NCBI GenBank assembly: GCA_041639705.1
Contig: JBEQBT010000047.1
Coordinates: forward strand, 1-16,571
DNA: 16,571 bases
Source of the DNA: JARDZI01 sp041639705
GTDB lineage: Bacteria; Bacillota; Clostridia; Clostridiales; Caloramatoraceae
Reading direction: 5' to 3'
Below the pieces are notes generated by a model. That model ran no database searches. It saw only the letters and a program-made list of their open reading frames with translations, and was not told the DNA's origin. Position numbers and translations under genes: made by a program. Below, piece by piece: positions 13,725 through 16,571 of this stretch; the first letter of the stretch is position 1; the number at the start of each line of letters is the position of its first letter.

Positions 13725-14464
13725 ATGCTTAGAGAAACATTAATTAAAGAATATACCTCAGCATTAGGAGTATCAGGCTGTGAAAAGGAAATAAGAAATA
13801 TAATAAAGGCTGATGTTGAAGGCCTTGGAGAAACAAAAATAGATAAGCTTGGAAACTTCATACTTCATAAAAGGGGTGAGGGAAAAACAGTAATTATAGG
13901 GGACTTTGGAGTATTTGCATCAAACTTCGTAGTAAACGGAGACAAAGTATCATTAGGAGCTATGGATAATAGAGTAAGCTGCTACATTCAAATAGAAGCA
14001 GCAAAGAGAATGAAACAAGGTGAATATGATGCACACTTTGTATTTATAGTACAGGAAGAAACTTTCCAAAGTGGTGCTGCAACCTCAGCATATGCAATTG
14101 AACCAGATGCTGCAATAGTAGTAGATGTAACAGCAACAGGAGACACACCAAACTGTCCAAGAATGGCAGTAAAGCTAGGAAATGGAGCTGCTATAAAGAT
14201 AATGGACAGGGGAATGATAACCCATCCAAAGATGAAAAAATTCCTTGAAGAAACCGCAGTAAAGCACAATATAAAGTTCCAGTTTGAAGTACTTGAGTTT
14301 GGAGGTAAGATGGAATGGAAATCCACGTATCCAAAGCAGGAGTACCAACAGGAGTATTATCCATCCCAACAAGATATATTCACACTCCAACGGAAATGGT
14401 AAGTATGAGTGATGTTGAAAATGTAATTGAACTACTTGTTAAGGCTATTGAGGATTATAGGTAA
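13725..14464 (+). pseudogene. M42-family glutamyl aminopeptidase, pseudogene (internal deletion and frameshift)
   Basis: The reading frame from ATG 13725 starts like a normal M42 metallopeptidase (KEYTSALGVSGCEKEIRNI, then KIDKLGNFILHKRGEGKTVIIG). It then jumps directly to GDFGVFASNF and MDNRVSCYIQIEA. Roughly 90-100 residues that should follow, including the metal-binding His of the AHxDEIG motif, are missing. Downstream, VQEE and the DVT metal ligand remain, but the usual EEVGLRGA has become EETFQSGAA. One base has been lost near 14307-14308: restoring it gives GGTDGMEIHVSKAGVPTG and then TRYIHTPTEM...AIEDYR with a stop at 14462-14464. The uncorrected frame ends at 14402. No ribosome binding site precedes the start. 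It is almost certainly inactive. Confidence 0.85.
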
Positions 14465-14468
14465 TAAA

Positions 14469-14506
14469 AAAATCCCTCCTACATTTGAATATACAGGAGG
14501 GATTTT
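14469..14506. terminator. bidirectional Rho-independent terminator
   Basis: AAAATCCCTCCT (14469-14480) and its exact complement (14495-14506) form a 12-bp stem with a 14-nt loop and A/T tracts on both sides. It lies between the pseudogene (plus) and the small peptide gene (minus) and can terminate transcription from either side. It ends 10 nt beyond the peptide gene stop. Confidence 0.85.
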
Positions 14507-14516
14507 AATAATGTCG

Positions 14517-14696
14517 TTAACCAGGTATTCCCGGAGAAGTCTTTGGAGGGGGCCAAATAATGTCGTCTCCAGCATAGAATGTTTTCTTAAAAAATGTACC
14601 ATAGTTATAAATATTACGTGGCAGCAATGAATAGCATGTAAGCAATAATACAACCAGTACAAGTACTGAAAAAGTTAAATGCTTCAGTCTTTTCAA
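14517..14696 (-). CDS. putative secreted signalling peptide precursor (RRNPP pheromone candidate)
   Basis: A 59-codon gene 26 nt downstream of, and in the same direction as, the HTH-TPR regulator. It starts with TTG at 14696, and AAGGTGG (complement of 14704-14710) lies 7 nt upstream. The peptide has a basic N-terminus (MKRLKHL), a hydrophobic core at about 9-25 (SVLVLVVLLLTCYSLL), a basic/aromatic middle (FFKKTFYAG) and a tail ending DDIIWPPPKTSPGIPG. This is the layout of RRNPP pheromone precursors: an exported propeptide whose C-terminal piece is cleaved, re-imported by an oligopeptide permease and bound by the partner regulator. LLTC could be a weak lipobox, so a lipopeptide is an alternative. 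It is too short and has a non-ATG start, so automatic annotation would probably miss it. Coding status is well supported by the ribosome binding site, signal-like profile and position; the signalling role is inferred. Confidence 0.7.
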   Translation of the reverse strand: MKRLKHLTFSVLVLVVLLLTCYSLLPRNIYNYGTFFKKTFYAGDDIIWPPPKTSPGIPG

Positions 14697-14722
14697 ATTA
14701 TCACCACCTTATAAATATTTTA

Positions 14723-15955
14723 CTAAATTGTATTTGAAATATAATTTTGCTCTAAAAGCTGCATTCTTTTAATCTGTTCTTCATTAAAACTCACATAACT
14801 ATATAAATCTATTATGGATTTATAATAAAAATCAAATTTACTTATCTTGTTCATTTCTTTACAAAGATCATATATATTTTCATAACACAGTATAAGCTCA
14901 TCTAGTTGTTTGAACTTTTTTGCATTATCAATACAGTATCCATAAAAAATAAATGTTTCCTCGTACCTGTTTTCTTTATAGTAAATCTCTGCTAAATGAG
15001 TCAAAGAAATTGTAGTATTTGGAGACAATGAATGAAGCTGATTATTAATGGATTTAGTAAAAAATACAATACTTTCATTAATCTTTCCCAGTCGCATAAA
15101 TGCCACAGCTATATTATTCTGAACTATATAAAGATATTTTATATCATGATTTAAAATATCTTTATAAATGGTAAGTGCTTCTTCGATTCTGTCGATTTTC
15201 ATAAGTATATTCGCCTTAAGTATTAAATTTGTATACATTTCTGTTTGATTCACATTAAAAGTAGACTCTAGTTTTTCCATATATATAAGTTCAGCATCGA
15301 AATTTTTCAATGCTGAACTGCTCAACACTAAATTATATAGAAGCTTATCCTGAAGCTGAGGATCATTAATTTCATATTCTAAAAATTTATCATAAGCCAT
15401 TTTATAATTAAAAAGGGCTTTATCATAATCTTGAAGCATATAGTAGCATGTACCAAATTTGTTAAGAATGATAATTTCCTCATTTTTATTATTTATTAGT
15501 ATAGATAGTGATAAGAGTTTTTTAATATAATTTAAGGCCTTTGAGTAGTTATTATTGTTAAAATAAAAAGAGAACATTTTTTCATATACTTTAAAGATAG
15601 GTTCATTCAAATTATATTCCTTAGCTAACTCTATTATTTCAAAGTACTTTGTTTCATTATAAGGGCTCACTTCAAGCTCCTCAAGCCATTTATTGCACAG
15701 AGTATTTGCATAATCCGCATCTGACATCAATAAATCCTTTATTTCAAAATTTATTTGAACTCCATTTTCATTTGCAATTTCATGAAAATTAGAAACTAAT
15801 ATACTTGCAGTAATAGGTGTTAATTTTTTCTTATTATTCTCCAATAAGGATATCATTTCTGTAGATATCCTACCCATGGCTAACTCCTCTTGAGTCAAAT
15901 GAAGCAGATACCTATAATACTTAATCCTTCCACCTGTTTTTATATAGCACATCAT
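14723..15955 (-). CDS. RRNPP-type HTH and TPR transcriptional regulator
   Basis: A 410-residue protein with an N-terminal Xre-type helix-turn-helix at about residues 8-64 (GGRIKYYRYLLHLTQEELA, then ISTEMISLLENNKKKLTPI). From about residue 95 it is an all-helical repeat domain rich in TPR-like features such as YSKALNYIKKLL, YDKALFNYKMAY, IEEALTIYKDIL and YEETFIFYGYCI. This matches the build of the Rap/Rgg/NprR/PlcR/PrgX group, in which the TPR groove binds a re-imported peptide and alters DNA binding. No Rap phosphatase linker is evident. AAGGAGA (complement of 15961-15967) precedes an ATGATG; either ATG (15955 or 15952) may be used. A candidate pheromone gene follows directly at 14696. Repeats over its own promoter suggest autoregulation. 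Confidence 0.85.
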   Translation of the reverse strand: MMCYIKTGGRIKYYRYLLHLTQEELAMGRISTEMISLLENNKKKLTPITASILVSNFHEIANENGVQINFEIKDLLMSDADYANTLCNKWLEELEVSPYNETKYFEIIELAKEYNLNEPIFKVYEKMFSFYFNNNNYSKALNYIKKLLSLSILINNKNEEIIILNKFGTCYYMLQDYDKALFNYKMAYDKFLEYEINDPQLQDKLLYNLVLSSSALKNFDAELIYMEKLESTFNVNQTEMYTNLILKANILMKIDRIEEALTIYKDILNHDIKYLYIVQNNIAVAFMRLGKINESIVFFTKSINNQLHSLSPNTTISLTHLAEIYYKENRYEETFIFYGYCIDNAKKFKQLDELILCYENIYDLCKEMNKISKFDFYYKSIIDLYSYVSFNEEQIKRMQLLEQNYISNTI

Positions 15956-15973
15956 TACATTCTCCTTAATATT

Positions 15974-16017
15974 AGTATAAACAATTATTTACAAAAGTAA
16001 ATATATTATTTACAAAA
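15974..16017 (-). promoter_or_regulatory. regulator promoter with 21-bp-spaced direct repeats (candidate operator)
   Basis: On the minus strand TTTACT (complement of 15996-16001) and TATACT (complement of 15974-15979) are 16 nt apart and form a plausible sigma-A promoter just upstream of the regulator gene. ATTATTTACAAAA occurs twice in direct orientation at 15984-15996 and 16005-16017, exactly 21 bp or two helical turns apart. The first copy also forms an inverted repeat, ATTTACAAAAGTAAAT. Such spacing suits a dimer or tetramer bound on one face of the DNA. Confidence 0.45.
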
Positions 16018-16048
16018 ATGGTTATATATAACTAAATTATAGCATGTT

Positions 16049-16571
16049 TTAAAGCTCACCCTTTAGACCAATCTCCTCAGTTGATTTTTGCATGCCTTTA
16101 ATGGTTTCATCTATAACCTGGTCTAATTCCATCCCCAGCATCTGTATGCCTTCCTCTATAACATCTCTGTTTACTCCTGCTGCAAAGCCCTTTTGCTTAT
16201 ACTTCTTTTTTACTGATTTAACTTCCATATCAAGAATGCTTTTACTTGGTCTCATAAGTGCAGTAGCATTTATTAAACCAGTTAGCTCATCAATTGTGTA
16301 TAATACCTTTTCCATTCTTTCAATCGGTTCAACATCACAGCAGAGCTTCCATCCATGGCTCATTATTGCATGTATGTAATCCTCCGGCCAATTCTCACCA
16401 TTAAGTATAGACCATGCTTTTTTACAGTGCTCCTCAGGATACATCTCATAATCAATATCATGTACAAGACCGATGATGTCCCACTTTTCAACATCCTCAT
16501 TAAACAATTCTGCAAAATGCCTCATTACTGCTTCAACAGCCAATCCATGATGTATTAAGCTTTCACTTTTA
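16049..16571 (-). CDS. HD-domain hydrolase, 5' end beyond the window
   Basis: The frame is open to the window edge, giving 173 visible residues that begin KSESLIHHGLAVEAV. The true N-terminus, probably only about 10-20 residues more, lies outside. HD-superfamily metal ligands are seen: His in LIHH, the HD pair in GLVHDIDYEMYPEEH, IMSHGW, and the Asp in DELTGLI. The C-terminal part (MRPSKSI, VKSVKKKYKQKGFAAGVNR) is typical of a small single-domain HD family common in clostridia whose substrate is unknown; members of the superfamily are often phosphohydrolases. Only 93 nt and no terminator separate it from the downstream HTH-TPR regulator, so some cotranscription is possible. A TTG at 16541-16543 is not the real start, because conserved residues precede it. 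Confidence 0.85.
   Translation of the reverse strand, partial: KSESLIHHGLAVEAVMRHFAELFNEDVEKWDIIGLVHDIDYEMYPEEHCKKAWSILNGENWPEDYIHAIMSHGWKLCCDVEPIERMEKVLYTIDELTGLINATALMRPSKSILDMEVKSVKKKYKQKGFAAGVNRDVIEEGIQMLGMELDQVIDETIKGMQKSTEEIGLKGEL

Noticed and set aside
13988..14326. 112-codon minus-strand frame opposite the pseudogene
   Set aside because: It is a shadow of the M42 coding strand with no start signal and no recognisable domain.
14402..14402. Reading the M42 frame as an intact 252-residue gene ending here
   Set aside because: The last 30 or so residues are out-of-frame nonsense. The proper C-terminus (TRYIHTPTEM onward) lies in another frame to 14464, and a core metal-binding segment is missing.
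14432..14662. 76-codon minus-strand frame overlapping the small peptide gene
   Set aside because: It has no ribosome binding site and runs through the terminator stem. The alternative frame 14517-14696 has a good SD, a signal-like N-terminus and correct placement.
15984..16017. CRISPR-like short repeats
   Set aside because: There are only two 13-bp copies in an AT-rich promoter, with no array and no cas genes; operator repeats are more likely.

Overview
The window comes from a low-GC, Gram-positive anaerobe, most likely a Clostridium-type Bacillota. The support is AT-rich codon use, strong AGGAGG-type ribosome binding sites with frequent TTG and GTG starts, a pyrBI-C-F-K-D-E operon with NAD-type (PyrK/PyrD) dihydroorotate dehydrogenase, and PyrR-type RNA control. 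No rRNA, tRNA, CRISPR array or intact transposase gene was seen.

Layout. (1) 101-3018, minus strand: a plsC-like acyltransferase and a GltS-type sodium:glutamate symporter form a tight pair that ends in a large hairpin. A small DUF378 membrane protein with its own terminator lies upstream. (2) 3320-3799: an unrecognised membrane-anchored extracytoplasmic protein. (3) 3809-9780: the de novo UMP operon. A promoter leads into a PyrR-binding RNA hairpin and an intrinsic terminator (a classical attenuator). A second PyrR-binding consensus sits directly on the pyrB ribosome binding site. Then come pyrB, pyrI, pyrC, pyrF, pyrK, pyrD and pyrE, nearly all overlapping or abutting, and a terminator. Together they convert carbamoyl phosphate and aspartate to UMP; carbamoyl phosphate synthetase and PyrR itself are not in the window. 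(4) 9868-11104: a Cof-type HAD phosphatase and a second DUF378 gene converge on a 200-bp MITE-like element that carries a nested 28-bp hairpin repeat. (5) 11239-13585: a MocR-type (GntR-HTH plus aminotransferase fold) regulator and D-Ala-D-Ala ligase in one operon, resembling the known DdlR/ddl pairing. (6) 13589-14464: a 70-bp near-perfect inverted repeat followed by an M42 aminopeptidase pseudogene with an internal deletion and a one-base frameshift.

(7) 14517-15955, minus strand, is the most interesting part. A 410-residue HTH plus TPR-like regulator of RRNPP type is followed after 26 nt by a 59-codon gene that starts with TTG behind a good ribosome binding site. It encodes a peptide with a basic N-terminus, a hydrophobic segment and a Trp/Pro-rich tail ending WPPPKTSPGIPG. 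This has the architecture of a peptide-pheromone quorum-sensing cassette. The regulator's promoter overlaps 13-bp direct repeats spaced exactly 21 bp apart, a candidate operator. (8) The window ends inside an HD-domain hydrolase gene whose N-terminus is cut off by the edge.
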